Both the position numbers and the translations under genes were made by a program. Positions 52,844-61,962 of a stretch of DNA of 64,000 nucleotides are shown here, one piece after another. The notes beneath the pieces were generated by a model. It was not told the DNA's origin. It did not search any database and saw nothing but the letters and a program-made list of their open reading frames with translations. How positions within the stretch are numbered: position 1 is the first letter of the stretch; the number at the start of each line of letters is the position of its first letter. The DNA comes from Carnimonas bestiolae (lineage in GTDB: Bacteria; Pseudomonadota; Gammaproteobacteria; Pseudomonadales; Halomonadaceae): the NCBI RefSeq assembly GCF_051251125.1, contig NZ_JBPCZL010000006.1; one strand, written 5' to 3'.

Positions 52844-54346
52844 GTGATGTCGCCCTCGTCGTGGTTGCGCTCATTGCCTAACCCTATTACTCATCAGGCG
52901 GGCCTGGCGCCGGTACTGCGCATTATCGCGGTACTGCTGCTGGTGCTGGCAGTGATGATGTCTGTGCCATTGGTACTGCTGATATCCGAGCACGATGCCG
53001 ATCTGCGCGCTTTCGCCAGTTCGGTATTGATTACCCTGGCAGTGTCTGGACTGCTGTTGGTGATTACCCGTAACTCCAATATGCATCTGCGGCCGCGTCA
53101 GATGTTTATTCTGACGGTGATGGCGTGGCTGGTATTCTCCGCCTTCGCGAGTTTGCCGCTGATATTAGGATCGGCGCGCCTGTCGGTCGCCGATGCGGTG
53201 TTTGAGGCGGTATCGGGGGTTACCAGTACCGGTGCCACGGTAATGGTGAATCTGGATAATCTCTCCGACGGTATCAAGCTGTGGCGTGGCCTGCTGCAGT
53301 GGGTGGGGGGCGTCGGGATTATCGTGATGGCGATCGCCATTTTGCCGTTCCTCAAGGTGGGCGGCATGCGCCTTTTCAACACTGAGTCTTCGGGTTGGCA
53401 GGATAAGATCGTGCCCAGAGCAGGCGGTGCCGCTAAGTCGATTGGGTTGGTGTATCTGATCCAAACCACGCTGGCGATCGCGACCTACTGGCTGCTCGGC
53501 ATGACGCCTTTCGACGCGGTGGTGCACGCAATGACTTCGGTCTCCACGGGCGGCTTCGCCAACTACGATGCGTCGTTCGGCGAGTACGCCAATAACAAGG
53601 CGCTGCTGTGGGCCTGTGTGGTCTTTATGGTCAGCGGTGCCTTGCCGTTCGTGCTGTATCTGCGCATGGTCACGCAGCGCTCGTTTGCGATATGGCGTGA
53701 TCAGCAGGTTCGTGGTTTCTTTGTGCTGGTGCTGGTTGTCATTGCGCTGATGCTCACCGAGCGAATGTACGTTGGCTCGGCATCGTTTTTCGATAATCTC
53801 ACCGACGTTACCTTCAACGTTGTTTCAGTCATTACCACCACAGGCTTTGCTACCTCGGACTATAACGACTGGGGGCCGTTCGCGGTCTGCCTGTTTTTCT
53901 ATCTGCTGTTTATTGGCGGCTGTTCGGGCTCTACTACTGGCGGCATGAAGGTATTCCGCTTTCAGGTGGGCGTTATCATGCTGATTAATCAGCTGCGCCA
54001 CCTGGTGCATCCGGCCGGCGTATTTGCCCAACGCTACAACGGCCGGCCGCTCGGCGACGATATCATTCGCTCGGTGGTCGCCTTCTCATCGCTGTTTTTC
54101 TTTACGGTAGCGGCGCTCTCGGTGGCGCTTTCGGCGCTGGGGCTTGATATGCAAACTGCCTTGAGTGCTTCGGTTACCATGCTGGGCAACGTGGGGCCAG
54201 GGCTTGGTAGCATGATTGGTCCTGCGGGCAACTACCACAGCATGCCCGAAACCGCTAAATGGCTGCTGTCGTTTGCGATGCTGCTGGGCCGTCTGGAAAT
54301 TCTGACGGTCCTGGTGTTGCTGACACCCGCTTTCTGGCGCAGCTGA
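52844..54346 (+). CDS. trkH: TrkH-family potassium uptake protein
   Basis: TrkH is the membrane channel subunit of the Trk potassium uptake system, working with the cytoplasmic TrkA. The 500-residue polytopic protein shows four pore-loop filter segments: SGVTSTGATV, TSVSTGGFANYD, VITTTGFATSDY and MLGNVGPGLGSMIG, as in Trk/Ktr/HKT channels. The start is a GTG at 52844 with GAGGAAG upstream; ATG at 52847 is nearly equivalent. Potassium accumulation is important in salt-tolerant bacteria, which fits the suspected family. trkA is not in the window. Confidence 0.94.
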   Translation: MMSPSSWLRSLPNPITHQAGLAPVLRIIAVLLLVLAVMMSVPLVLLISEHDADLRAFASSVLITLAVSGLLLVITRNSNMHLRPRQMFILTVMAWLVFSAFASLPLILGSARLSVADAVFEAVSGVTSTGATVMVNLDNLSDGIKLWRGLLQWVGGVGIIVMAIAILPFLKVGGMRLFNTESSGWQDKIVPRAGGAAKSIGLVYLIQTTLAIATYWLLGMTPFDAVVHAMTSVSTGGFANYDASFGEYANNKALLWACVVFMVSGALPFVLYLRMVTQRSFAIWRDQQVRGFFVLVLVVIALMLTERMYVGSASFFDNLTDVTFNVVSVITTTGFATSDYNDWGPFAVCLFFYLLFIGGCSGSTTGGMKVFRFQVGVIMLINQLRHLVHPAGVFAQRYNGRPLGDDIIRSVVAFSSLFFFTVAALSVALSALGLDMQTALSASVTMLGNVGPGLGSMIGPAGNYHSMPETAKWLLSFAMLLGRLEILTVLVLLTPAFWRS

Positions 54347-54390
54347 TGGCGGGTTAGCCCAAGGCGAGTTAGCGGTATGCCACCAATGCG

Positions 54391-54419
54391 AAAGGCGCTC
54401 TTTCAAAGAGCGCCTTTTT
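54391..54419. terminator. Terminator after trkH
   Basis: AAAGGCGCTCTTT and its complement surround a single C, followed by TTTTT. The symmetric A/T flanks suit the convergent trkH and acyltransferase genes. Confidence 0.9.
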
Positions 54420-54443
54420 AGCATTAGGAGGGCGGGTGCGTGC

Positions 54444-55625
54444 CTAGCCGGCTTCGAGCAGTTCAGGTGCCTTGCAGTTGATTATCGGATTAGCGTACTG
54501 GTGCAGCCACCAGTTTTTCAGATGCTCGGGCACTTCTGCGTAGCGCGCGTTAAAGCGTTGCCGGTGCTTCTCGGTTATGCCGCTCATATCGAGTAGCTGC
54601 GGGTGTATGCCGAGCATTTCGAGCGCCAGATAATGAGAGGGAAACAGCTGATAGCCACTCAGCACCTGGCGGTCGATTTCCTTCACCAATTCATCGGTGG
54701 AATCAAAGCTATGCTGGTCGAGCGCGGTGCCGAAACGCACTTTGACGCGTCCTTTTTGCCCGGTAATACCCGCCGCGATAGAGCGCATGTCTTCGAAGGC
54801 CTGCTTGCGATACTCACGGCCTTCAGCGGCAGCTTCCAGCTCGCGCGCCTTATTGATATCGCATGGATCGTACTCGTAGCTGATCGATACCGGGACGATA
54901 TTCAGCTCAGCAAAAATCTCGGCCATGGGCTTATCACGCTGGCGTGAGCGCTCGGCCATGCTAAGCATCTTGATAATGCCGGGATCAGTGCGGTCAATAC
55001 CGTTTTTGGCGCGCCCCTGACGCTGCGCGAGCCAAATTGAGTGGTTGTCGTGCTGAATGGAGTATTGGATGTATTCCGACAGCAGTTGGAAGGCTTTCAG
55101 CATTTCGCGCTTGCCCGCCGAAGAACGCGGCACCACGAAGCTTTTATTCAATCGCATGAGTGCCGATACGAACGGCTTCTCAAGCAGATTATCGCCAATC
55201 GCAATGCGCACTGTATCTCGCCCCTTGAAGTGCAAAGCGAGGTTAACAAACGCAGGGTCGAGCGAAATATCGCGATGGTTGCTGATAAAAAGGCGCGGCT
55301 TGCTGGGATCGAGCTCATCAAGACCTTCGATAATCAGCTCATCGACGGTGCGATCAATCATCTGGCGCATGTAGTCAGCAATATGCACCTGAAAATCGCC
55401 AATGGTATTCACGCCGCGCATCTTGCGGCGCAGGCTAACGCCAACAAGCGCGCGCGCTAGCCAAGGGGCCCAGGCATCGAGGCGCGGCAGCTGGTAGCGG
55501 GCTATCGCCGCCTGGAATTCATCGTCGTGCGAGAGCCGCTTGAGAACTCCGGGAACCTCGCTGTCCTTGTAAGGACGTAGCGCGTCGAAACGGTTCTCTG
55601 CGTGCTCGGAAATATCAGACTTCAT
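54444..55625 (-). CDS. PlsC-like glycerophosphate/lysophosphatidate acyltransferase
   Basis: The 393-residue protein has a glycerol-phosphate acyltransferase domain (about residues 95-300) with catalytic HX4D motif in ISNHRDISLDP (His116, Asp121 approximately) and a later LAQRQGRAKNG that occupies the position of the second acyltransferase motif. It is longer than PlsC (245 aa) and has extra N- and C-terminal regions of unknown role. It probably acylates a phospholipid precursor at the membrane. It could be a conserved paralogue rather than the housekeeping PlsC. Confidence 0.8.
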   Translation of the reverse strand: MKSDISEHAENRFDALRPYKDSEVPGVLKRLSHDDEFQAAIARYQLPRLDAWAPWLARALVGVSLRRKMRGVNTIGDFQVHIADYMRQMIDRTVDELIIEGLDELDPSKPRLFISNHRDISLDPAFVNLALHFKGRDTVRIAIGDNLLEKPFVSALMRLNKSFVVPRSSAGKREMLKAFQLLSEYIQYSIQHDNHSIWLAQRQGRAKNGIDRTDPGIIKMLSMAERSRQRDKPMAEIFAELNIVPVSISYEYDPCDINKARELEAAAEGREYRKQAFEDMRSIAAGITGQKGRVKVRFGTALDQHSFDSTDELVKEIDRQVLSGYQLFPSHYLALEMLGIHPQLLDMSGITEKHRQRFNARYAEVPEHLKNWWLHQYANPIINCKAPELLEAG

Positions 55626-55676
55626 TTAGCGTTGTCACGTTGCGTTTTAGTCATTGCGAATAGCGGCCCAACGGGG

Positions 55677-56615
55677 TTAGGACGCTTCATGATCCCACGG
55701 CGCGGCAGCGACATCGTTCTCGCCTCCCAGCCATACCAGTAGAGCATCGGTTAACTTGCCCAACGCGTTGCTCATCAGCGCGAATTCAGTTTCCAGCCTG
55801 ACAATCGAGTCGCCATCGCCTGCATCTGAATCAGCTTCGTCGAGCAGGTGGTCGTCGAATTTCAGGCTCTTAAGGACAACGTCATCTTGCAGCACGAAGC
55901 TTAGTTCGCCCTCTACCTGCAGCGCCAATCGGCTTACCTGACGCCCCGATGCCAGCGCTGTCTGGATCTCGTCGCTTTCAAGATCAATGGCGCGAGCCCT
56001 GAGCACGCCGTCATCTTCACCACGCAGTTCGACGTTATCGCCAATGGTCAGGCCATCCGGGCGGGTCGAGGGATCGCTTAGCCACTGCGTTAAGGTGCGA
56101 CCCACCGGTACCTTGGTAGCTACCGGCGTTACCTTCAGTGAGCCAAGCGCCTGACGCAGCAAGTCGAGCACTTCATCGCCGCGCTTGCGACTGGCGCACG
56201 CGATACCCATCAACGAGCGCTGAGTATCCCACCATAAATCAGTATGAGTGTTGCGAGTGAAGGCGCGCGGCAGCAGTTCTTCGACCACCTTTTCCTTGAT
56301 CGCCTGCTTTTCGCGACGGGGAGGCGCAAAACCGTTGGCGGTTTCGAACTCGGCGCAGCGTTCCTCTACTTCCTCATTAACGACAGCGGTAGGGAGAACC
56401 CGCTCCTGACGGCGCAGCCGCAGCAATCGCTGACCGGCGATCTCGTGCACCAGTCGGGTACTGTTACGCCCTCCGGGAGCGCTGAAGCCGGTACGTTTGG
56501 CTTCGTGTTTACTGACTGGCTGGAACAGTTGCGCGCTTAATGCCTGCTCGAGCGCCGCTTCGTCTAGGTTGGGCTGATCGTGCACTCGATAAAGGTGTAA
56601 ATGTTTAAACCACAT
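55677..56615 (-). CDS. rdgC: Recombination-associated protein RdgC
   Basis: RdgC is a ring-shaped DNA-binding protein that restrains RecA. The 312-residue sequence starts MWFKHLHLYRV and has the motifs RQERVLPTAVVNEEVEER and DLWWDTQRSLMGI, both typical of the family, and the length is close to E. coli RdgC (303 aa). The gene is convergent with nothing and shares the strand with the acyltransferase upstream region. Its ATG is at 56615. Confidence 0.95.
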   Translation of the reverse strand: MWFKHLHLYRVHDQPNLDEAALEQALSAQLFQPVSKHEAKRTGFSAPGGRNSTRLVHEIAGQRLLRLRRQERVLPTAVVNEEVEERCAEFETANGFAPPRREKQAIKEKVVEELLPRAFTRNTHTDLWWDTQRSLMGIACASRKRGDEVLDLLRQALGSLKVTPVATKVPVGRTLTQWLSDPSTRPDGLTIGDNVELRGEDDGVLRARAIDLESDEIQTALASGRQVSRLALQVEGELSFVLQDDVVLKSLKFDDHLLDEADSDAGDGDSIVRLETEFALMSNALGKLTDALLVWLGGENDVAAAPWDHEAS

Positions 56616-56958
56616 GGTGCTTCCTTGGTTGCAATCGCGCCATTATGGCGAAAGCGCCCACCGCATGCTAGCAAGACGAACCGACAGGTCGCCTGAATGA
56701 CGCATTTCAAGGCGTCAGCAATCTGCCTTGATAACACGTTTGCCGATCCTGTTGGGCGTTATGCTGGCGCTCGCGGCCGTGGCTGCCGTTGATCGACATT
56801 TTATCGCATCGAGAAGCGAGCGCTGGGCGCTCTGTGTGGTACACTCGTTGGTCATTATATTGGAGGGTAGTGGCGTTAGCGCTCGATGCCTTTGAACGCT
56901 GCCATGCTGTCGTCCGCCCTCGTATCGCTTTTAAGGTCAAATCGGGATTAATAGCTCC
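56616..56958. promoter_or_regulatory. Divergent spacer between rdgC and gyrA
   Basis: This 343-bp region contains the gyrA promoter. TGGTACACT at 56837-56845 resembles an extended -10 element, with a 6-bp hairpin (GAGCGC 56818-56823 with GCGCTC 56827-56832) just upstream. A second candidate, TATATT at 56856-56861, has no -35 partner. Neither is certain. No small gene is seen. Confidence 0.4.
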
Positions 56959-59703
56959 ATGGGTGACATCGCCAGAGAGATTCTGCCAGTCAACATCGAG
57001 GATGAGCTCAAGCAGTCTTACCTCGACTACGCGATGAGCGTCATTATCGGCCGCGCGCTCCCTGATGTACGTGACGGTCTGAAACCAGTACACCGCCGCG
57101 TGTTGTACGCCCAGAATGAGCTCAACAACGCCTGGAACCGCGCCTACCTGAAGTCGGCACGTGTAGTAGGCGACGTTATCGGTAAGTATCACCCGCATGG
57201 TGATAGCGCCGTCTACGACACCATCGTGCGTTTGGCGCAGAATTTCTCGATGCGTTATCCGCTCATCGATGGGCAGGGCAACTTCGGCTCGATTGATGGC
57301 GATAGCGCAGCAGCCATGCGTTACACCGAGGTGCGCATGGCGCGCCTGGCGCACGAGCTGTTGGCCGATCTCGACAAGGATACCGTCGATTGGGTCGATA
57401 ACTACGACGGCACCCAGCGCATTCCCGACGTGCTGCCCACCAAGGTGCCCAACCTGCTGGTGAACGGCTCTTCCGGTATTGCGGTCGGCATGGCGACCAA
57501 TATTCCGCCTCACAACATGAATGAGGTGCTCGACGCCTGTCTGGCGCTCTCCAACGATCGTAATCTGACCATCGACGATCTGATGGAGTATATTCCCGGT
57601 CCCGATTTCCCTACCGCCGGTATCATCAATGGCAAGCAGGGTATTCTCGACGCCTACCGCACCGGCCGCGGACGTATCTACATTCGCGCACGTCATACCG
57701 TTGAGCACGACGATAAAACCGGCCGCGACCATATCATCATCACCGAGCTTCCCTATCAGGTGAACAAGGCGCGCCTGATCGAGAAGATTGCCGATCTGGT
57801 CAAGGAGAAGCGCGTCGAAGGCATCGCTGAGCTGCGCGACGAGTCCGACAAGGACGGCCTGCGTGTGGTAATCGAAACCAAGCGCGGTGAGTCTGGCGAT
57901 GTCGTCGTTAACAATCTGTTCGCCCAGACCCAGCTTGAAAACGTCTTCGGTATCAACATCGTGGCGCTCGAAAATGGCCAGCCGCGCACCCTGAACCTGA
58001 AAGAGGTGCTCGAAGCCTTCTTGCGTCACCGTCGCGAAGTGGTTACTCGCCGTACGCTTTACGAGCTCAACCGCGCCAAGGAGCGCGGCCACGTGCTCGA
58101 AGGGCTAACGGTTGCCATCTCCAATATTGATGAAGTCATCGAGCTGATCCGTGCTTCCAAAAGTGCACAGGAAGCGCGCGAGCGCTTGATCGAGCGCAGC
58201 TGGCAGCCCGGCCAGGTGCTCGACATGCTTGATCGCGCGGGTGCCTACAGCTGCCAGCCGGAAGATATTGGCGACGGTTTCGGCCTTGCCGACGACCGCA
58301 GCGAATACCGCCTGACGGAAGGGCAGGCTCAGGCCATTCTTGATTTGCGTCTGCATCGCCTGACCGGGCTGGAAACCGAAAAGCTGATTGCCGACTACAA
58401 CGAGATTCTCGAGAAGATTGCCGAGCTGTCAGCCATTCTGGCGTCGCCCGAACGTCTGATGGAAGTTATTCGCGAAGAGCTTGAGCAGATTCGCGAGCAG
58501 TACAGCGATGAGCGCCGTACCGAGATTCAGGTCAGCCGACGCGATCTTTCCATCGAAGATTTGATTGCCGAAGAAGAGATGGTGGTCACCATTTCGCGCT
58601 CTGGCTACGCCAAGACTCAGCCGCTGTCTGATTATCAGGCGCAGAAGCGCGGCGGCCGCGGCAAATCGGCCACCTCAATGAAAGACGAAGACGTTATTGA
58701 GCATCTACTGGTGGCCTCGACCCACGACACTGTGCTGCTGTTCTCCGACCGCGGCAAGGTGTACTGGCTGAAAGTGTATGAAGTGCCGGTTGCCAGCCGT
58801 AACGCTCGCGGTCGTCCGCTGGTTAACCTGATTAATCTCGACGAGGGCGAGTGGATTACCGCCATCCTGCCGGTAAGAGAGTATCGCGAGGACAGCTTCA
58901 TCTTCTTCGCAACCGCGCACGGCACGGTGAAACGTACCACTCTCGACCAGTTCTCGCGTCCGCGTTCGGCGGGTTTGATCGCACTTGATCTGGAAGAAGG
59001 CGATCAGTTGGTGGGCGCTGCTATCACTCATGGTAGCGACCATGCGCTGCTGTTCTCATCAAACGGTAAGGCCATCCGTTTCGATGAAAACGATGTTCGC
59101 TCAATGGGGCGTACGGCACGCGGTGTGCGCGGCATGCGTCTGCTGGGCGATGCCAAGGTCATCAGCCTGATTATTCCGCGTACTACCGATATCGATGCTG
59201 CCGCCGATGCTGACGGAGCAGCCGACAGCGAGAGAGATGTCGATAGCAGTGTGGTGGCTGAAACCACCGAGAGCGGTCAGGTCTTCATTCTGACGGGTTC
59301 GGAAAACGGCTACGGCAAGCGTACTCGCCTCGAAGAGTTCCCGCTGCGCGGTCGCGGCGGTCAGGGCGTTATCGCCATGCAAACGACTGACCGTAACGGT
59401 GCGCTGGTGGCCGCTATTCAGGTGGCGGAAGAAGACGAAATGATGCTGATTACCGATCGCGGTACGCTGGTGCGCACCCGTGTTAGCGAAGTGTCGCGCA
59501 GTTCGCGTAATACTCAGGGCGTGCGGCTGATCAAGACAGCAGAAAATGAGCATCTGGTGGCAACGGTACGCCTCGATGAAGAATCCATCGACGATGCCGA
59601 GCTGTCTGAAGAGGAAGCGCTTGCTGCTGACGCAGAGCAGCCAGCAGACGATGCACAGGAAAATGGCGGCGACGCATCCGACGATGCGCCCCAGGACGAT
59701 TAA
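56959..59703 (+). CDS. gyrA: DNA gyrase subunit A
   Basis: GyrA cuts and rejoins DNA in gyrase. The 914-residue protein has the quinolone-determining region with wild-type Ser83 and Asp87 (HPHGDSAVYDT), catalytic Tyr122 (AAMRYTEV), the GyrA box QKRGGRGK and the six-bladed C-terminal beta-pinwheel. Two acidic additions are present: an Asp/Ala/Glu-rich loop (about residues 744-772) between pinwheel blades and an acidic tail (about 873-914). The start is at ATG 56959, with GGGA some 12 nt upstream. serC follows after 15 bp. Confidence 0.98.
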   Translation: MGDIAREILPVNIEDELKQSYLDYAMSVIIGRALPDVRDGLKPVHRRVLYAQNELNNAWNRAYLKSARVVGDVIGKYHPHGDSAVYDTIVRLAQNFSMRYPLIDGQGNFGSIDGDSAAAMRYTEVRMARLAHELLADLDKDTVDWVDNYDGTQRIPDVLPTKVPNLLVNGSSGIAVGMATNIPPHNMNEVLDACLALSNDRNLTIDDLMEYIPGPDFPTAGIINGKQGILDAYRTGRGRIYIRARHTVEHDDKTGRDHIIITELPYQVNKARLIEKIADLVKEKRVEGIAELRDESDKDGLRVVIETKRGESGDVVVNNLFAQTQLENVFGINIVALENGQPRTLNLKEVLEAFLRHRREVVTRRTLYELNRAKERGHVLEGLTVAISNIDEVIELIRASKSAQEARERLIERSWQPGQVLDMLDRAGAYSCQPEDIGDGFGLADDRSEYRLTEGQAQAILDLRLHRLTGLETEKLIADYNEILEKIAELSAILASPERLMEVIREELEQIREQYSDERRTEIQVSRRDLSIEDLIAEEEMVVTISRSGYAKTQPLSDYQAQKRGGRGKSATSMKDEDVIEHLLVASTHDTVLLFSDRGKVYWLKVYEVPVASRNARGRPLVNLINLDEGEWITAILPVREYREDSFIFFATAHGTVKRTTLDQFSRPRSAGLIALDLEEGDQLVGAAITHGSDHALLFSSNGKAIRFDENDVRSMGRTARGVRGMRLLGDAKVISLIIPRTTDIDAAADADGAADSERDVDSSVVAETTESGQVFILTGSENGYGKRTRLEEFPLRGRGGQGVIAMQTTDRNGALVAAIQVAEEDEMMLITDRGTLVRTRVSEVSRSSRNTQGVRLIKTAENEHLVATVRLDEESIDDAELSEEEALAADAEQPADDAQENGGDASDDAPQDD

Positions 59704-59718
59704 TCGGCACTAGCTATC

Positions 59719-60804
59719 ATGACTCGATACTTTAACTTTTGCTCAGGCCCCGCAACGCTGCCGCTTGCGGTGCTTGAGCGCGCGCGCGACGAACTGGTTG
59801 ATTACCGCGGCAAAGGGCTGTCGGTAATGGAGATGAGCCATCGCGGTAAGGATTTCGTAGAAATTGCCGAGCGCGCCGAGCGCAACTTCCGCGAGTTAAT
59901 GGACATTCCCGACAACTATCGGGTGCTGTTCATGCAAGGCGGCGCCACTGCGCAGTTCTCTTGCGTACCGCTCAACCTGTTGGGCAGTGGCGGCACTGGT
60001 TATTATCTCGATAGCGGCAACTGGGCGTCGAAGGCGTATGAAGAAGGCGCACGTCTGGGCGATGTACGCATTGCTGCTTCTACCAAACAAGACGGCTATC
60101 GCCGCGTGCCTGCCAATAGTGAAATCGAGCTCGGTGACGATGCGGCCTACCTGCATTTTACCGGTAACGAAACCATCGGCGGCATTGCCTACCACGAGCT
60201 TCCCCAGGTAGATGACAGCGTACCGCTGGTGTGCGATCTGTCTTCGTCGATCCTTGGTCACAGCGTCGATGTGTCGCGCTTCGGCATCATTTACGCTGGC
60301 GCGCAGAAAAACATCGGCCCAGCGGGATTGACGCTAGTGATCATTCGGGAAGATCTGCTTGATCGTGCGATGCCGAACGTGCCCGTGATGTGCGACTACA
60401 GTGTTACCGCCAAGCATAAATCGATGCTGAACACGCCGCCGACCTATGCCTGGTATCTGTGCGGATTGGTGTTCGAGTGGCTGAAGGAGCAGGGCGGTGT
60501 TGCCGCTATCGAGAAGATCAACCAGCGCAAGGCCGCCAAGCTTTACGCTGCCATCGATGCCAGCGATTTCTACAGCAATACGATGGATGTTGGCAGTCGC
60601 TCGATCATGAACATACCGTTCCGCCTGCACGATGACTCACTCGACAAGAAGTTTCTCGCAGAGTCAGAGCAGGCTGGGCTGCTGACCTTGAACGGTCACC
60701 GCAGCGTAGGCGGCATGCGCGCCAGCATCTACAACGCAATGCCGGAAGAAGGGGTCGATACGCTGATCGCCTTCATGCAGGAATTCGCGCGTAAAAACGG
60801 GTAA
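59719..60804 (+). CDS. serC: Phosphoserine aminotransferase SerC
   Basis: SerC makes phosphoserine from 3-phosphohydroxypyruvate, and 4-phosphohydroxythreonine for vitamin B6. The 361-residue class V PLP enzyme starts RYFNFCSGPATLPLAVLER, has GKGLSVMEMSHR and the PLP-lysine segment GAQKNIGPAGL (Lys196 approximately). It is 15 bp after gyrA and 8 bp before pheA. The gyrA-serC-pheA order recurs in pseudomonads and relatives. Confidence 0.96.
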   Translation: MTRYFNFCSGPATLPLAVLERARDELVDYRGKGLSVMEMSHRGKDFVEIAERAERNFRELMDIPDNYRVLFMQGGATAQFSCVPLNLLGSGGTGYYLDSGNWASKAYEEGARLGDVRIAASTKQDGYRRVPANSEIELGDDAAYLHFTGNETIGGIAYHELPQVDDSVPLVCDLSSSILGHSVDVSRFGIIYAGAQKNIGPAGLTLVIIREDLLDRAMPNVPVMCDYSVTAKHKSMLNTPPTYAWYLCGLVFEWLKEQGGVAAIEKINQRKAAKLYAAIDASDFYSNTMDVGSRSIMNIPFRLHDDSLDKKFLAESEQAGLLTLNGHRSVGGMRASIYNAMPEEGVDTLIAFMQEFARKNG

Positions 60805-60812
60805 CCAGCACT

Positions 60813-61961
60813 ATGAGTGGATCTGATAACAACGGTGCCGATCAGGGGGCTTCTTCCTCACTGGCACAGGGCATTGAGCAACTCACCAACCTTGATGATC
60901 TGCGTCAGCGCATTGATGCGATTGATGGACAGCTGCTATCGCTGATCAGCGCGCGGGCACGCTGCGCGCAGCAAGTGGCAGCGGTTAAACTCAGTGAAGA
61001 TCCCAACGCGGTGTTCTATCGCCCTGAACGCGAAGCTCAAGTGCTGCGACGTATCATGGAGCTCAACCCAGGCCCGCTGCCTGATGAGCAGATGGCTCAT
61101 CTCTTCCGCGAATTCATGTCCGCGTGTCTGGCGCTGGAGCGTCCCATCAAGGTGGCCTATCTGGGGCCGGAAGGCACTTTCACTCAGCAGGCAGCGCTGA
61201 AGCATTTCGGCAACTTCGCCGATGCTCAGCCGCTTCCTTCAATTGACGACGTGTTCCGCGAAGTAGAGGCGGGCGCTGCCAGCTATGGTGTCGTGCCGGT
61301 CGAGAACTCCACCGAAGGGGTGGTCAACCACACCCTCGATTCGTTTATCAATTCCAACATTAAAATCTGCGGCGAAGTGGTGCTGCGCATTCATCACAAC
61401 CTGATGGTGGGCGAGAACACCCGGCGCGATAAGATCTCCCGTATTTACTCGCATCCGCAGTCGCTGGCCCAGTGTCGGCAGTGGCTGGATGCGCGCTATC
61501 CCCACGCCGAGCGCGTGGCGGTTTCCTCTAATGCAGAGGCCGCGCGGATGGTCAAAGGCGAATGGCACAGCGCGGCCATTGCGGGCGATATGGCGGCGCT
61601 CCACTATGGCTTGACCATCATCGATGAAAAGATCGAAGACCGTCCCGATAACTCCACTCGCTTCCTGATGATTGCCAGCAGCGACGTGCCGCCTAGCGGC
61701 AACGATAAAACATCGCTGGTGGTATCGATGCGCAACCAGCCCGGTGCTCTGCACGATTTGGTACGCCCGCTGCACGAACATAGCGTCGACATGACCCGCG
61801 TTGAGACGCGGCCTTCCCGCAGCGGCATTTGGAACTACGTGTTCTTCATCGACATCAAGGGCCATCGTGCGGAACCGAATATCGCCGCAGCGCTCAAGGA
61901 AATGGCCGAATGCGCCGCTGAATTGAAAGTGCTGGGTTCTTATCCGGTTGGCGTGCTGTGA
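60813..61961 (+). CDS. pheA: Bifunctional chorismate mutase / prephenate dehydratase PheA
   Basis: PheA converts chorismate to phenylpyruvate. The 382-residue protein has a chorismate mutase AroQ domain (about residues 27-112, with LRQRIDAIDGQLLSLISARA), a prephenate dehydratase domain (about 118-295, AYLGPEGTFTQQAALKHFG; DNSTRFLMI with the Thr-Arg-Phe motif) and a C-terminal ACT domain (about 305-382, GALHDLV and ETRP) for phenylalanine feedback. It is one base from the tyrA-aroA start. No leader-peptide attenuator is seen, consistent with its internal operon position. Confidence 0.96.
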   Translation: MSGSDNNGADQGASSSLAQGIEQLTNLDDLRQRIDAIDGQLLSLISARARCAQQVAAVKLSEDPNAVFYRPEREAQVLRRIMELNPGPLPDEQMAHLFREFMSACLALERPIKVAYLGPEGTFTQQAALKHFGNFADAQPLPSIDDVFREVEAGAASYGVVPVENSTEGVVNHTLDSFINSNIKICGEVVLRIHHNLMVGENTRRDKISRIYSHPQSLAQCRQWLDARYPHAERVAVSSNAEAARMVKGEWHSAAIAGDMAALHYGLTIIDEKIEDRPDNSTRFLMIASSDVPPSGNDKTSLVVSMRNQPGALHDLVRPLHEHSVDMTRVETRPSRSGIWNYVFFIDIKGHRAEPNIAAALKEMAECAAELKVLGSYPVGVL

Positions 61962-61962
61962 C

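Noticed and set aside
56707..58092. 461-codon antisense frame in gyrA
   Set aside because: It mirrors the conserved gyrA N-terminal coding sequence and shows no recognisable protein features.
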